The notes under the pieces were generated by a model. That model was given only the letters and a program-made list of their open reading frames with translations, was not told the origin of the DNA and did no database searches. From contig SCVK01000396.1 in NCBI GenBank assembly GCA_004297075.1, positions 62,001 through 126,000 on the forward strand: 64,000 nucleotides of DNA, read 5' to 3'. The translations under genes and the position numbers were made by a program. Origin of the DNA: Chitinophagaceae bacterium (GTDB lineage: Bacteria; Bacteroidota; Bacteroidia; Chitinophagales; Chitinophagaceae). Positions 45,101 through 53,180 of this stretch are shown piece by piece; the first letter of the stretch is position 1, and every line of letters starts with the position of its first letter.

Positions 45101-46271
45101 TAGTGTTACTGTTAATGTACCTGTGACTACTCCAGGAACTTATATATATAGTTTGGTTAGCGTAAAAGAAAGCAGTATTACCAATTGTACTGTCCCTGCA
45201 AACGGAAGCGCATCGGTTGTTGTTAACCCATTACCTGTGGCAGCAGCGATCGTTGCACCGAACAGCCATTTATGTAATGGTGAAACAGGTCAACTCACGA
45301 TATCCAATTGGTCAGAAGGGTTTACCTATACCTGGTACCGCGATGGTGTGGTGCTTACTTCGACCACCGCGCAGACACTGGACATTACACTCCCCGGCAG
45401 TTACAAAGTGATGGTAACATCTTCTGATGGTTGTAATGCGTCAGCACTGTCCAATACCATTGTGATCACAGTAGGTACGATCTCAACACCGATCATTACG
45501 GGTTATTTAAAAGTATGTAAGGATGGCAAAACAAAATTGGTTGTTTCACCTTCAAACGAAAACTGGGCATTTGAGGTATACCGATGGACAGATACGCCGA
45601 TTGGTGATTCAGTATTTAACGGAAAAAGTTTTTCGGCGTTTGCCGGGCAGTATCAGGTTTTGGTTAAAAGAGAAGGTTGCTTCGATAGCGCTAAGGTTAT
45701 CGTTTCCGCCAATGATACTGAGTTCCCGGCAGGTCGTTTGACAATTACCCCCAATAAAATCCCTTACGGTGGAAAGGCGGACCTGGTGGCCGATGTAACA
45801 GGTGCAGCCACCTACCAATGGGATTTAGGTGACAGCCATAAGGCTGTCACCTTTTCAAATAAAATTAATCAAGCCTTTTATACACGCGCGGATAGTGTAC
45901 TCGTCAAAGTGATGGCTGTGAGTGAACGCAACTGTGCAACAGAGTTTACGGCTTCACTCAAAATAGGAGCAATGGATTCGGTAAAGATCCCCGACCATTC
46001 ATGGACCGGTAATCTCAAAGACTGGAATTTATTTCCCATGCCTTTTCACAATGAATTAAAACTATCTGTGATTCTCAAAAGAAATGAAACGGTAAGAATT
46101 GATTTATTCACTGCATTAGGCCAATGGGTTCGTTCATGGCAGTTCAGCGGAAAAAAAGGAGAGAACCTGTTTCAGCTAGATAAGCTGGAAGGACTGGCTT
46201 CATATGTGACCTATTTTATTACCGGCTTTTACAACGGCGAAAAACATTCTGATAAAATTTTTAAATACTAA
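42174..46271 (+). CDS. T9SS-exported repeat adhesin-like protein, 1365 residues
   Basis: Signal peptide near the N-terminus (MELLKSRWWLVLCCMVCFVSMARA, from an alternative start five codons in). Two repeat blocks follow. Block 1 (about residues 140-500) has roughly 75-residue Ig-like units marked by LCNG, WSNGQTG and N-x-CG. Block 2 (about 641-1020) has four units of 93-95 residues plus a partial, marked by LP-x-ATVAG, VCQN and a C-terminal ESS. The last 85 residues (FPMPFHNELKLSVIL, VRIDLFTALGQWVRSW, ENLFQLDKLEGLASY) match a T9SS type A sorting domain, so the protein should be exported by the type IX system and anchored at the surface. It starts a cluster that ends in a PorV-like shuttle. Confidence 0.83.
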   Translation: MQLKKMELLKSRWWLVLCCMVCFVSMARAGRGVNEITLSMNSGTYDCATGKVTVSYHIVNRNEDGSTNYKTMYSINTGTVIGYGQTFDEGDVSFTGDYSPGDVITISAYGISNNAAEEVSFDYVINGSSIPPAPSVIASPQSVLCNGGSTGLYASPSAGGIIHWSNGQTGNMITVNTPGNYFAYEVNSCGQGPNSTIVTITAINNMVGPEISSSNGTALCNGASTTISVQSPTSGTYYWSNGQTGTSITVNTAGTYYVYVGNECGTSVYSNSIVVTTGGAPPAPSIATNQNTQLCDGATATLFAVSPQGMVTWSNGQTGNSITVSVAGSYSAYQTNGCGISGYSNVVSFTTASTPVPPNITPTGPIILCDGASTTLYSNANSIWSLNGTPINSGPNIVINAGGNYTATAANSCGTSGTSNTIIISTLNRPVAPTVTPPGSQLLCNGESAVLSSNGTNITWSNGATGNSMTTAVAGNYYSYSTNVCGNSPISNTVVITSATCPTPSPGTSFFVCPGSLKTLDAGAGYDTYSWNTGQTTRTITVGPGNYSVTVTKNGCAATSATVTVGYYTVTIPVINPTGATTFCAGNFVTLVSSLGSAYLWNTGAAGNSINVNSSGSYYVTVTDANGCQATSAATAITVNALPTATVAGSTTVCQNGTNPVVTFTGSGGVSPYTFYYKINGGSTLSLATTSGNSVSVNAPTNIAGSFTYELVSVKESSSTACTNAANGSATVVVSALPSANVTGNTTVCLNSSSPMITFNGVSGIAPYTFTYSVNGGASQTVTTTSGNSVSVSVPTGVAGTFSYALLSVSASSGCSNSASGNATVVVKPLPFATIAGSVTVCQNSSNPLITFAGSTGTAPYIFTYKINGGVNQTVTTNSGNSVTVEAPTGVAGSFVYSLVSVQESSGQVCANSVSGNATVVVNSLPVATISGNASVCQNGGARVITFAGNNGTAPYTFTYKVNGGADQMVTTTSSNSVTVNVPVTTPGTYIYSLVSVKESSITNCTVPANGSASVVVNPLPVAAAIVAPNSHLCNGETGQLTISNWSEGFTYTWYRDGVVLTSTTAQTLDITLPGSYKVMVTSSDGCNASALSNTIVITVGTISTPIITGYLKVCKDGKTKLVVSPSNENWAFEVYRWTDTPIGDSVFNGKSFSAFAGQYQVLVKREGCFDSAKVIVSANDTEFPAGRLTITPNKIPYGGKADLVADVTGAATYQWDLGDSHKAVTFSNKINQAFYTRADSVLVKVMAVSERNCATEFTASLKIGAMDSVKIPDHSWTGNLKDWNLFPMPFHNELKLSVILKRNETVRIDLFTALGQWVRSWQFSGKKGENLFQLDKLEGLASYVTYFITGFYNGEKHSDKIFKY
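45827..45852 (+). repeat. Perfect 11-bp hairpin inside the adhesin gene
   Basis: aggtgacagcc (45827-45837), tetraloop ataa, ggctgtcacct (45842-45852), then a short T run. It lies in the coding region near residue 1218, encoding LGDSHKAVT. Such a perfect stem inside a gene could pause transcription or act as a termination/attenuation site; it could also be chance. Confidence 0.6.
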
Positions 46272-46273
46272 CC

Positions 46274-46954
46274 ATGCAAAAAATATTTTATTGCCTAATT
46301 CTTTTAATGCTGCTGTTTTCATGCAGCGATAAATATGATTCATTGTACCGCTCTGCACCGGGACCGTCGTTGTTTTTTAGTTCCGATACGATCACAGTGC
46401 GTGAAAAAGATTTCCTGAACATAAATGGCACAGGCAAGTTATGGCTGCACAGTACACCTGCAACACACCAGATGAATATTGAATACAGCGACACCAGTGG
46501 CAAAGTTCATTTTATGTATCGTGGTGTCTTGCTCACCGATTCCAGACGCGTAATCGTTGCCAACGACAGTACGGGTTTGTTCGTCAGTTGTGATGAGCCG
46601 GGGATATACTCCGTTGATTTTTATTTGACCGACCAGCTTGGAAAGACAACATCGAATCAATTGATCATTGATTGTAAAGCTAATCAAAAAATAAAATCTT
46701 CATTGGTTGCAGTGTTCGTTGATAGTGTGCAAGTCGATAACTGGAATTATAAGTTTGATGCAACGGGTTGCGTCAAGAATGATGGGAAGATCATTGCGTA
46801 TCATTTTATTATTAATGGGAATGAGATGCATACAGTTCAGCCTATTTTCTACTGGACTTTTCATCAACGTGGTGAACAAACTGTTTCACTATATGCGACA
46901 GATGATCTATTGCAATTATCCGATACAACTACTATTAAAATTAAGATACCGTGA
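46274..46954 (+). CDS. Putative lipoprotein of the surface block
   Basis: 226 residues with a lipobox (MLLFSCSDK, Cys near 17). The rest is beta-rich, with a PKD/Ig-like look: LFFSSDTITVREKDF, VDFYLTDQLGKT, NWNYKFDATGCVKND, and a C-terminal FHQRGEQTVSLYATDD. It starts 2 bp after the adhesin gene and overlaps the PorV-like gene by four bases, so it is part of the same translation-coupled group. It may anchor or accompany the adhesin at the surface. Confidence 0.6.
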   Translation: MQKIFYCLILLMLLFSCSDKYDSLYRSAPGPSLFFSSDTITVREKDFLNINGTGKLWLHSTPATHQMNIEYSDTSGKVHFMYRGVLLTDSRRVIVANDSTGLFVSCDEPGIYSVDFYLTDQLGKTTSNQLIIDCKANQKIKSSLVAVFVDSVQVDNWNYKFDATGCVKNDGKIIAYHFIINGNEMHTVQPIFYWTFHQRGEQTVSLYATDDLLQLSDTTTIKIKIP

Positions 46955-48021
46955 GAAAATTATTCTTTGTTGCGCTGGTGCTGAGTAGTGCCGTGCGTGG
47001 ACAGTCACCTGCGCCTGTCATTACAGCTTTTCCTTCTTTGCGTATCCCTGCATCCAGCCGGGGACTCGCGATGGGGGATGGTGGGATCGCATCTGCCACA
47101 GAAAATCAACAGGTCTGGTATAATGTGGCAAAATCTGCTTTCATGCAGAACTTTCATCAGGTTGCTGTGAATTATACACCGTGGTTGCAATCCATTAGTA
47201 ATGATACCCGGTTTATTAACCTGAACTATCTCGGTAATGTATTCAATACATCAGCCCTTGGTTTATCTGTCAGTTACCTTGACTTTGGCAGAATGACTAC
47301 ACGCGATAACAATGGAGCAACCATTTCAGAATACCGGGCAAAAGAATATAACGTAGGCGTTTCTTATGGTTTGCAGGTGAACGAAAACACTTCGCTTGGT
47401 CTTTCTTTACGTTTACTTGGGCAGAATATGTTTACTGATGCACCGAAAAATGTATTTAGTGTTTGCGGCGATATCAGTTATTATCAATTTGCCCGCTTAA
47501 GTGATCAGAATCAAAAGATAGAATGGGGTGCGGTTCTTTACAATATCGGCCCTAAACTGAATGTGGATGGTAGTGCCTCTAAAACATTTCTGCCGACCAA
47601 CTTAGGGATAGGTGTTTCCTATGTTGGTGTAAATGACAATGATGGAAGCCAGTTAACTGCGGCTATTGATCTGAATAAATTACTGGTTCCCTCTGTTAAT
47701 GCAACGGATAAAGGAATTTTCTCAGGAATGTTTTCTTCTTTCACAGAACCTGACCAGTTTAAAACAATACGTCTTAGCACTGGCATCGAATATGGCTACC
47801 TGAATCAATTCTTTTTACGCGGTGGCCTGAGCCTAGAGAATAAATATAAGGGCAACCGGAAATATTTTGGATTAGGTGTGGGCTACAAAGGATTGATACT
47901 CGATCAATCCTGGGGGATTGACTTTCATTATCTCGTACCAGTTGGGACGGTAGCGGCCGTCTCCCCTTTTCAGCATTCGTTTGGGTTTTCGTTGGGGTTA
48001 AGTTTCGGAAATTTTCAATAA
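46951..48021 (+). CDS. PorV-like T9SS outer-membrane shuttle protein
   Basis: 356 residues, outer-membrane beta-barrel. Signal peptide ending SSAVRGQ. The mature N-terminus LRIPASSRGLAMGDGGIAS, then WYNVAKSAFMQ and VAVNYTPWLQSIS, follows the PorV (LptO) pattern, with the barrel continuing to LGLSFGNF. PorV in P. gingivalis takes substrates from the T9SS and hands them to the sortase-like PorU. A copy encoded beside an exported adhesin suggests a dedicated shuttle (inference). It is coupled to the upstream lipoprotein gene and 18 bp from the next gene. Confidence 0.72.
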   Translation: MRKLFFVALVLSSAVRGQSPAPVITAFPSLRIPASSRGLAMGDGGIASATENQQVWYNVAKSAFMQNFHQVAVNYTPWLQSISNDTRFINLNYLGNVFNTSALGLSVSYLDFGRMTTRDNNGATISEYRAKEYNVGVSYGLQVNENTSLGLSLRLLGQNMFTDAPKNVFSVCGDISYYQFARLSDQNQKIEWGAVLYNIGPKLNVDGSASKTFLPTNLGIGVSYVGVNDNDGSQLTAAIDLNKLLVPSVNATDKGIFSGMFSSFTEPDQFKTIRLSTGIEYGYLNQFFLRGGLSLENKYKGNRKYFGLGVGYKGLILDQSWGIDFHYLVPVGTVAAVSPFQHSFGFSLGLSFGNFQ

Positions 48022-48039
48022 CCGTTTTAAAGCAATCTA

Positions 48040-48453
48040 ATGTTATCCTCAGTTTCCTGGCAGTCTTATATCGTTGGTATTGGAATAGTTACTATCCTGT
48101 ATTACGCAGTGATTGGAAAAATATTTTATAGCAGGGAATTGATGCAATTGATATCGCGAAGCAAGGAGCAAAAGATCACAACAGAAAGAGAATTCATTCC
48201 TTCTAGCATAGATCCAGCTGAACAAGTAAATAGGATAATTGGACAGATTGGGAGTATCATAAAAATTGCCGCTGATCAAAATACTCCGCAACCCGAATTA
48301 TTTTTTTCGCTGCAACAACTGATCAGAAGCTACCCTCTCATCCAGGAATCCGAATACAGGGGAGCGGTCCGGCAGTACATCAAAGAGGTAGTTGAAGGAT
48401 ATGGATCGTATGATTTGAGTGAAGAGGAACTAACGCAGTTGTGGAAACCATAA
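48040..48453 (+). CDS. Membrane protein at the start of the tra cluster
   Basis: 137 residues: one N-terminal TM helix (about 9-28, YIVGIGIVTILYYAVIGKIFY), then an acidic helical domain (FIPSSIDPAEQVNRIIGQIG, LIRSYPLIQESEYRGAVRQYI). Similar small membrane proteins are often found beside traE in Bacteroidota conjugation clusters. No enzymatic motif is seen. Confidence 0.6.
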   Translation: MLSSVSWQSYIVGIGIVTILYYAVIGKIFYSRELMQLISRSKEQKITTEREFIPSSIDPAEQVNRIIGQIGSIIKIAADQNTPQPELFFSLQQLIRSYPLIQESEYRGAVRQYIKEVVEGYGSYDLSEEELTQLWKP

Positions 48454-48474
48454 TGTTAAACTGAATATGCCTGT

Positions 48475-48517
48475 CCTGCCGTGCAGGAGAACCGAGTGCG
48501 AGAGTGTGCAGGGCAGG
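48475..48517 (+). repeat. Hairpin before traE
   Basis: 11-bp arms with one mismatch (cctgccgtgca at 48475-48485, tgcagggcagg at 48507-48517), followed by a T-rich run (tttgttt). It lies in the short gap before traE and could be an attenuator or an RNA processing site between the surface/leader genes and the tra operon. Confidence 0.5.
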
Positions 48518-48539
48518 TTTGTTTATTAAAACGGTAAAC

Positions 48540-48848
48540 GTGAAAAAGAAAATGTGGAAAGGCGTATGTATGACGCTTGTAATGATACTGCTTTTTGTGA
48601 CCGTGCAGGCGCAGGATGGTAATGCTGGTATTCAGGATGCGAACCAGAAAGTACGTAGTTATTTTAATTCAGGTACGCAACTGATGTATGCGGTGGGTGC
48701 GATCCTGGGTCTGATCGGCGCTATTAAAGTCTATTCCAAATGGAACGCGGGAGACCATGATACCGGTAAAGTAGCGGCGGCATGGTTTGGATCATGCGTA
48801 TTCCTGGTAGTAGTGGTTACAGTTATCAAAGCATTCTTTGGAATATGA
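48540..48848 (+). CDS. traE: TraE-like conjugal transfer protein (DUF4134)
   Basis: About 102 residues. I chose the GTG at 48540 (VKKKMWKGVCMTLVMILLF, a signal segment); a start at 48552 is also possible. After the signal peptide the sequence DANQKVRSYFNSGTQLMYAVGAILGLIGAIKVYSKW and AAWFGSCVFLVVVVTVIKAFFGI has two TM helices, as in TraE of Bacteroides conjugative elements (VirB2/B3-region membrane protein). It overlaps the next gene by four bases. Confidence 0.78.
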   Translation: MKKKMWKGVCMTLVMILLFVTVQAQDGNAGIQDANQKVRSYFNSGTQLMYAVGAILGLIGAIKVYSKWNAGDHDTGKVAAAWFGSCVFLVVVVTVIKAFFGI

Positions 48849-49231
48849 TCTCCACGGAGAACTGGAAATATTTTCCGGCAAGGAAACTTGTAGAGATCGA
48901 TCTGGCGGGAACAAAATTCTACCTGGACTTACGACTGTGGGAATGCAGGGATGTAAATGATTTCTCAAATAAGTTCAGTATCGATGACTTGTACGATCAT
49001 CCGTGCGGTGGATTTATCTGCTGTTTTGATCTCAAAGCAAAAAATCTGTTTCAGGGAACGAAGGAAGAATTTGAGTTAAGAAAGCATGAACTGAAAATTG
49101 TGCGGTTACCCAGCATCAAGAAAATTGATCCTGTTGGATACAGGGCATTACAAGGTATGCATCCGAGAAAAGAGAGAACACCATTAATCGAAAAGAAGCG
49201 GTTACGAAAATCAAAGGGAAAGAGACTATGA
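48845..49231 (+). CDS. Conserved tra-cluster protein, 128 residues
   Basis: Starts at the ATG at 48845, overlapping traE by four bases. Not recognised by name. Soluble, basic C-terminus (HPRKERTPLIEKKRLRKSKG). An N-terminal mixed alpha/beta part has LVEIDLAGTKFYLDLRLWE. It overlaps the TraF-like gene by four bases, so it is coupled to both neighbours. Confidence 0.55.
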   Translation: MISTENWKYFPARKLVEIDLAGTKFYLDLRLWECRDVNDFSNKFSIDDLYDHPCGGFICCFDLKAKNLFQGTKEEFELRKHELKIVRLPSIKKIDPVGYRALQGMHPRKERTPLIEKKRLRKSKGKRL

Positions 49232-49545
49232 GTAGCGTGTACCATATCAATAAAGGGATTAATAAACCAGTTGAGTTTCGCGGGTTGAAAGCTCAATATA
49301 TCTGGTGGCTCGGTATCGGGTTATGTTTTCTGCTACTGCTATTTGCGTTAATGTATATCTGCGGTGTTCCAGTTATTATTTCCTTACTGCTGATCGCAAT
49401 CCTGGGAACCATACTGTTCCGGTATGTATATAAACTGAGCCGTACTCATGGTGAACATGGCCTGATGAAAAAAATGGCTGCAAGGTCTATTCCAAAATCA
49501 ATCAAAATAAGCAGAACAATACGATGCAAGAGATACACTACATAA
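49228..49545 (+). CDS. traF: TraF-like conjugal transfer protein (DUF4133)
   Basis: 105 residues with two adjacent TM helices (about 28-48 and 50-72: YIWWLGIGLCFLLLLFALMYI, VIISLLLIAILGTILFRYV), the compact membrane topology of TraF in Bacteroides elements (VirB3-like). N-terminus MSSVYHINKGINKPVEFRGLK. Overlaps the preceding gene by four bases and the TraG gene by 22. Confidence 0.8.
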   Translation: MSSVYHINKGINKPVEFRGLKAQYIWWLGIGLCFLLLLFALMYICGVPVIISLLLIAILGTILFRYVYKLSRTHGEHGLMKKMAARSIPKSIKISRTIRCKRYTT

Positions 49546-51932
49546 TGCCAATCTATAGTACCGAGCATGATGTGATCCTTTCAAAAATGGGAGATATCAC
49601 AATCGGTTTTGCGCTCGACCTGCCGGAGATCTTTACATTGTCTACCCGAGATTATGAAATGATCCACCAGACATGGACGAAGGCAATTAAATTATTACCC
49701 GCAAACAGCATCCTGTATAAACAGGATTGGTTTACAAAAGAATCTTTTAAAGCAGATTTTAAAAAAGAGCATTCCTTTTTGTCAAGAAGCAGTGAACGTT
49801 TTTTTCATGAAAGACCATTCTTGTATCATGAGTGTCTTTTATTTGTTACCATAAGACCTGCTGAAAGGAAAATGATTAATTCCATTACATCCACAATACT
49901 CCGAAAGCATATTGTTCCGGTTGAAATAAGGAATAATGCATACCCGGATGCATTCATCAATACTGTAGACCAGTTTATCCGGGTGCTGGAAGACAGCGGC
50001 CTGATAAAAACGTACAGGCTCAGGGAGGATGACCTGAACGAACTCATCAATCAATACTTACGGTTATCGAGGGATAAAACGATACGCGATATTTCATTTG
50101 AGAACGGCATTCAGGTAGGAGAAAACCATTGCAGTTTGTTCACGATGGCCGAACCGGAATCCTTACCGGGTATGTGTGGATCAAGAATCACCTATGAAAA
50201 ATATTCGACGGATCATACCAAATTCCCAATTGGATTTGCTACGCCAGTAGGGCAACTGCTCGATTGCGATCACATCTACAGCCAGTATATTTTTATGTCT
50301 GAAACATCTGCTGTTCTTCAGCAATTGGAAAAAAGAAAACTGCGGCTGCAATCATTATCTGCTTATTCAAGGGAGAATGCAATTGCTATGAATGCCACCG
50401 ACCAGTTCCTGCATGAAGCTATCGCTGATCAAAACCTGCCGGTAAAAGCGCATTTTAATATTCTGGCCTGGACAAAGGATAAAACAGACATGCAGGAGAT
50501 CAGGAACCGTTGCAGTGCGGCACTTACGCAAATGGATGCCACACCAAAAATTGAAACAGTTGGTGCGCCACAGATCTTCTGGGCAGGTATTCCAGGTAAT
50601 GCGGCAGATTTTCCGATGAACGAATGCTTTGATACTTTTTCGACACAGGCATCCTGCTTACTTAATATGGATTCACCATTTTTTTCTCCTTTCAGCCCGG
50701 CGGGTATCCGGCTGGGAGACCGGTTATCGGGCAAGCCATTGAATGTTGATCTATCTGATCAACCGATGTCAAGAGGGATCACGACTAACCGTAACAAGTT
50801 TATTCTGGGTCCATCCGGTAGCGGGAAGTCTTTTTTCACCAATCACATGCTGAGGTCTTACTATGAACAGGGTTCGCATATTGTACTGGTAGATGTGGGT
50901 CATTCGTATAAAGGTTTGTGTGATTTAATAGGAGGTTACTATTTCACATACAGCGAGCAAAATCCGATCAGCTTTAATCCATTTTATATAGAAGGAAAGG
51001 AAACACCGGATACGGAGAAAAAAGAAAGTATCAAAACACTATTACTGGCATTGTGGAAAAAAGATGACCAGGTGTTTACCAGAAGTGAGTACGTGGCGCT
51101 TTCCAACGCGCTGCAAATGTATTATGCAACGAATACATCCTTTCCCTGTTTTGACAGTTTCTATGATTTCCTGCAAACGGTTTTTGTCAAGGTGCTGGAG
51201 GGAGAAATGGTGAAGGAAAAAGATTTTGATGTATCTAATTTCCTCTATGTCTTAAGACCTTACTATAAAGGTGGAGAGTTTGATTACCTGCTGAATGCAA
51301 AAGAGAATATTGACCTGCTGGAACAACCCTTTATCGTTTTTGAACTGGACAATATCAAAGACCATCCTATCCTTTTTCCTGTGGTAACCATTATCATTAT
51401 GGAGGTATTTATTTCCAAGATGCGCAAACTGAATGGTATCCGTAAGATCATTCTTATTGAAGAGGCATGGAAGGCCATAGCCAAGGAAGGCATGGCAGAA
51501 TATATTAAGTACCTGTTTAAAACCGTGCGAAAATATTTTGGAGAGGCCATTGTCGTAACGCAGGATATTGAAGACATTATTGCCTCGCCTATCGTTAAGA
51601 ATGCGATCATCAATAACAGCGACTGCAAAATATTATTAGATCAATCAAAGTATCAGAACAAGTTCGACCAGGTGCAGGAATTGTTGGGCTTGTCTGACAA
51701 AGAGAAGACAATGGTGTTGTCGCTCAACAAAGCCAATGAGCCGGAAAGAAAATACAAAGAGGTATTTATTTCACTGGGTGGTATTATTTCAAAAGTTTAC
51801 CGGACGGAAGTTTCACCGGAAGAATATTTCGCTTACACAACGGAAGCGAATGAAAAGTTGAAGGTCGATGCGGCTACACAAAAGTATGGCAGCAGGGAGA
51901 AGGGAATTTTATCTATAACGCAAAATGATTAG
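49524..51932 (+). CDS. traG: TraG-like conjugation ATPase (VirB4-type)
   Basis: 802 residues, the motor ATPase of the type IV secretion machine. Walker A is at about 428-435 (GPSGSGKSF), the following HMLRSYYEQGSHIVLVDVGHSYKGL fits the family, and Walker B is in KIILIEEAWKAI near 640. The arginine-rich C-terminal ATPase end (KYFGEAIVVTQDIEDI) is kept. Length agrees with Bacteroides TraG. It overlaps TraF by 22 bases and is followed immediately by the next gene. Confidence 0.9.
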   Translation: MQEIHYIMPIYSTEHDVILSKMGDITIGFALDLPEIFTLSTRDYEMIHQTWTKAIKLLPANSILYKQDWFTKESFKADFKKEHSFLSRSSERFFHERPFLYHECLLFVTIRPAERKMINSITSTILRKHIVPVEIRNNAYPDAFINTVDQFIRVLEDSGLIKTYRLREDDLNELINQYLRLSRDKTIRDISFENGIQVGENHCSLFTMAEPESLPGMCGSRITYEKYSTDHTKFPIGFATPVGQLLDCDHIYSQYIFMSETSAVLQQLEKRKLRLQSLSAYSRENAIAMNATDQFLHEAIADQNLPVKAHFNILAWTKDKTDMQEIRNRCSAALTQMDATPKIETVGAPQIFWAGIPGNAADFPMNECFDTFSTQASCLLNMDSPFFSPFSPAGIRLGDRLSGKPLNVDLSDQPMSRGITTNRNKFILGPSGSGKSFFTNHMLRSYYEQGSHIVLVDVGHSYKGLCDLIGGYYFTYSEQNPISFNPFYIEGKETPDTEKKESIKTLLLALWKKDDQVFTRSEYVALSNALQMYYATNTSFPCFDSFYDFLQTVFVKVLEGEMVKEKDFDVSNFLYVLRPYYKGGEFDYLLNAKENIDLLEQPFIVFELDNIKDHPILFPVVTIIIMEVFISKMRKLNGIRKIILIEEAWKAIAKEGMAEYIKYLFKTVRKYFGEAIVVTQDIEDIIASPIVKNAIINNSDCKILLDQSKYQNKFDQVQELLGLSDKEKTMVLSLNKANEPERKYKEVFISLGGIISKVYRTEVSPEEYFAYTTEANEKLKVDAATQKYGSREKGILSITQND

Positions 51933-51933
51933 T

Positions 51934-52554
51934 ATGAAAAAGTCAAGTATTGTACTGCTGTTTTTTATGATTGGTTTTGTTTTGCCTTCGCAGGCACAGA
52001 TACCCATCATCGGAACCCTGTTAAGTAAAGTGATCAAAGCTATTGATCTGAAAGTACAGCGAATGCAGAATGAAACGCTATGGCTGCAAAATGCACAACA
52101 GGTTGCTGAGCATGAATTGTCAAAAATCAAGATCGCTGAAATAACCTCATGGCAACAAAAGCAGGAAAACTTATATGAAGATTATTTCAAAGAATTGAAA
52201 CTGGCTAAAGCATCCATTACGGGTATGTCGCAGGTCAAACGCATAATTAGCCTGCAAGCTCAGGTGATTACGGAGTATAACCGCTTTGCAAAGGATGCTA
52301 CTATCAAACCTGAATACGATGGCCTGCTTTCCAGTAGTGTTGAAATACTACAAACCTTGCAGGTTGTGATTGGTGGAAATGTATCTATGAAAGATGGTGA
52401 CAGGATCATCATGATTACAACGCTTCGCGATGCCATGAACCAATGCCTGAAAAATATCAGGACACTTAATGATCAACAGTTGCGTCTAGCGGCTGCGCAT
52501 GAACGACTGAAAGCAGATATACAATTTGTTAAACGACTAAATGGAATTCAATGA
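51934..52554 (+). CDS. TraI-like / VirB5-like conjugal transfer protein
   Basis: About 206 residues from the ATG at 51934 (MKKSSIVLLFFMIGFV signal peptide, cleavage after SQA), one base after the TraG stop; the ATG at 51925 is an alternative. The mature part is long helical (LKVQRMQNETLWLQNAQQV, KQENLYEDYFKELKLAKASI, LDRIIMITTLRDAMN-type heptads), like the periplasmic helical TraI (DUF4141-type) proteins. It overlaps the next gene by four bases. Family naming is uncertain. Confidence 0.68.
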   Translation: MKKSSIVLLFFMIGFVLPSQAQIPIIGTLLSKVIKAIDLKVQRMQNETLWLQNAQQVAEHELSKIKIAEITSWQQKQENLYEDYFKELKLAKASITGMSQVKRIISLQAQVITEYNRFAKDATIKPEYDGLLSSSVEILQTLQVVIGGNVSMKDGDRIIMITTLRDAMNQCLKNIRTLNDQQLRLAAAHERLKADIQFVKRLNGIQ

Positions 52555-53174
52555 AAACGGGATTTTGTATGTTGCTGATTTTCGTTGCCAGTTTGCGCGT
52601 TTCTGCACAGTTCCAGGAACTGGAGCAATTGAAACTGAACCTGGAAAAGCTGGCGCAGTTCAAAATGATGCTTAGTGAAATGAAGCGCGGTTATCAAACC
52701 TTGCAGAACGGATATAATTCCGTGCGTGATGTGTCACGAGGGAATTTTGATCTGCACAAATCTTATCTCGATGGATTATGGCAGGTCAATACGGCTGTAA
52801 AAAACAGTCCTGCATTAACGCAAATATTTTCAAACCAGTCACGATTGTTACAGGAATACAAAACAAGCTACCAGCGAATAGTTTCCTGCAATTTGTTTTC
52901 AGTAAAAGAACTGGCTGATATTAAAGCATCTTATCAGGTAATCATTGAACAGGTTGCATCTGACTTCGATGTACTGGATATGGTGCTTGCTCCCGGCAAA
53001 CTGCGGATGAATGACGCGGAAAGAATAAGCGTTGTAGAAAAGGTGAACGCGGGGGTTAAGGCGAATTTAGAATTGCTACGAACGATTACCAGCGATCATG
53101 CCCGACTGATGGCTTTGCGAAGTCAGCGGAAAAGGGATACAGATGCCATGCGAAGATTGAACGGCTTAAAATAA
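52551..53174 (+). CDS. Second TraI-like conjugal transfer protein
   Basis: 207 residues, signal peptide (FCMLLIFVASLRVSAQ), then heptad-rich helices: ELEQLKLNLEKLAQFKMMLSEM, GYQTLQNGYNSVRDVSRGNF and a C-terminal ITSDHARLMALRSQRKRDTD. It is a diverged relative of the gene before it (both end in a D-x-R/K-x-LNG motif), so the two may have arisen by duplication. Overlaps it by four bases; TraJ starts 6 bp later. Confidence 0.65.
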   Translation: MKTGFCMLLIFVASLRVSAQFQELEQLKLNLEKLAQFKMMLSEMKRGYQTLQNGYNSVRDVSRGNFDLHKSYLDGLWQVNTAVKNSPALTQIFSNQSRLLQEYKTSYQRIVSCNLFSVKELADIKASYQVIIEQVASDFDVLDMVLAPGKLRMNDAERISVVEKVNAGVKANLELLRTITSDHARLMALRSQRKRDTDAMRRLNGLK

Positions 53175-53180
53175 AGTTGT

